Positions 25,014 to 25,402 of a stretch of 25,402 nucleotides of DNA are shown in pieces. The notes beneath the pieces are model-generated. The model ran no database searches. It saw nothing but the letters and a program-made list of their open reading frames with translations, and was not told where the DNA came from. The stretch comes from Apostichopus californicus (Eukaryota; Echinodermata; Holothuroidea; Aspidochirotida; Stichopodidae): NCBI GenBank assembly GCA_020650975.1, contig JAIPMN010001528.1:1-25402 (forward strand). The letters run 5' to 3'. How positions within the stretch are numbered: position 1 is the stretch's first letter; every line of letters begins with the position of its first letter. Made by a program: the position numbers and the translations under genes.

Positions 25014-25161
25014 GGACCCAAAGAAATTTACATTATATTTTGTCAAATACACTAGTAAGCACTTTGGAGGTGGTATTTCAAGGTCGTTGAAGCCAACTCC
25101 AGCTGTGTAGGGGGTTATAGGGTCCTCCCATAGAAATAGGGATCTCCATTTCTTTGGGTCC
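25014..25161. repeat. inverted repeat, 14-bp perfect arms
   Basis: GGACCCAAAGAAAT (25014-25027) and its exact reverse complement ATTTCTTTGGGTCC (25148-25161) bracket 120 bp. Within, GGGTCCTCCCATAGAAA and GGGTCCTCCCAAGAAAA form a direct repeat. It could be a small foldback element. The minus-strand frame 25005-25205 follows these repeats and is unlikely to be a gene. Confidence 0.75.
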
Positions 25162-25302
25162 TCCCAAGAAAAAAAGTAACACTTTAGATGTAAATTCTGA
25201 GACATATAGGCCTATACTACAAATTAGTTTTATATTTAGGTCTACATACAAGGTTGGGCTACTTCATTGGTTTGAGTATATTTGCTGGGGTGGGGGGGGG
25301 GG

Positions 25303-25402
25303 CAGTGGCGGAGCTAGGGGTATTGGTCAGAGGGGGCGAGAATGGTCTGTAGGGGCGCTTTCGACACTATCTAAGCGGAGCGCCACCGCAGGTTGGCGCG
25401 GA
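25303..25402. mobile_element. possible start of a repeat element, cut by the window
   Basis: After an 11-G run, CAGTGGCGGAGCTAGGGGTA begins an abruptly GC-rich stretch that continues to the end of the window. CAGTGGCGGA-type starts are common in termini of hAT-like transposons and derived repeats. The internal TCGACACTA and GTAGGGGCG resemble, in inverse, the 549-580 region near the window start (TAGTGTCGA and GCCCCTGTAG). Confidence 0.35.

Overview
The window is animal genomic DNA, about 25.4 kb and AT-rich. It holds one recognisable gene, split over at least 12 coding exons on the + strand. Joined exon by exon, these give a complete 497-residue adenylyl cyclase-associated protein (CAP, yeast Srv2), a recycler of cofilin-actin and G-actin. 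Every inferred intron is GT-AG, all phases agree, and the joined coding length is 1,494 nt including the stop. Scattered 'taggcct'-type motifs, AGGTCA-rich intron repeats, many minisatellites and small retroelement tails suggest a marine deuterostome, most likely an echinoderm and plausibly a sea cucumber. This is a judgement from sequence style; no search was run.

Layout. Positions 1-8214 contain no protein gene I can recognise. They hold possible transposon-derived sequence near 540-760, a 32-bp near-palindrome at 3201-3232, and a candidate promoter/first-exon region near 3640-3810 (ETS-type motif, perfect CArG box, strong splice donor). Four tandem-repeat arrays follow, at 5322-5870, 6098-6180, 6639-6796 and 7517-7892. 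The coding exons run from 8238 to 20078. The introns carry a 31-bp minisatellite in both intron 2 and intron 6, a 23-bp minisatellite in intron 3, and degenerate repeats in introns 1 and 5. Introns 4 and 6 hold two 3' ends of the same kind of non-LTR retrotransposon in opposite orientations. Intron 6 also has a perfect 53-bp triplication. Intron 8 has a long foldback and a 375-bp TTAA-flanked MITE-like element. Downstream of 20079 are the 3' UTR with several candidate poly(A) signals, then sequence with no gene I can identify. The last 100 bases look like the start of another repeat element.

The protein has the usual CAP order: a short N-terminal oligomerisation segment, a helical folded domain, a polyproline stretch, a WH2 domain with LKKV, a second proline-rich motif, and a C-terminal beta-helical CARP domain. 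The N-terminal RLE motif, which is normally highly conserved, is degenerate. No CRISPR array, rRNA, tRNA or operon was seen, and I did not find a new multi-gene system. The most interesting signals are the shared minisatellites within one gene, the terminal-repeat mobile elements, the CArG/ETS candidate promoter and the divergent CAP N-terminus.
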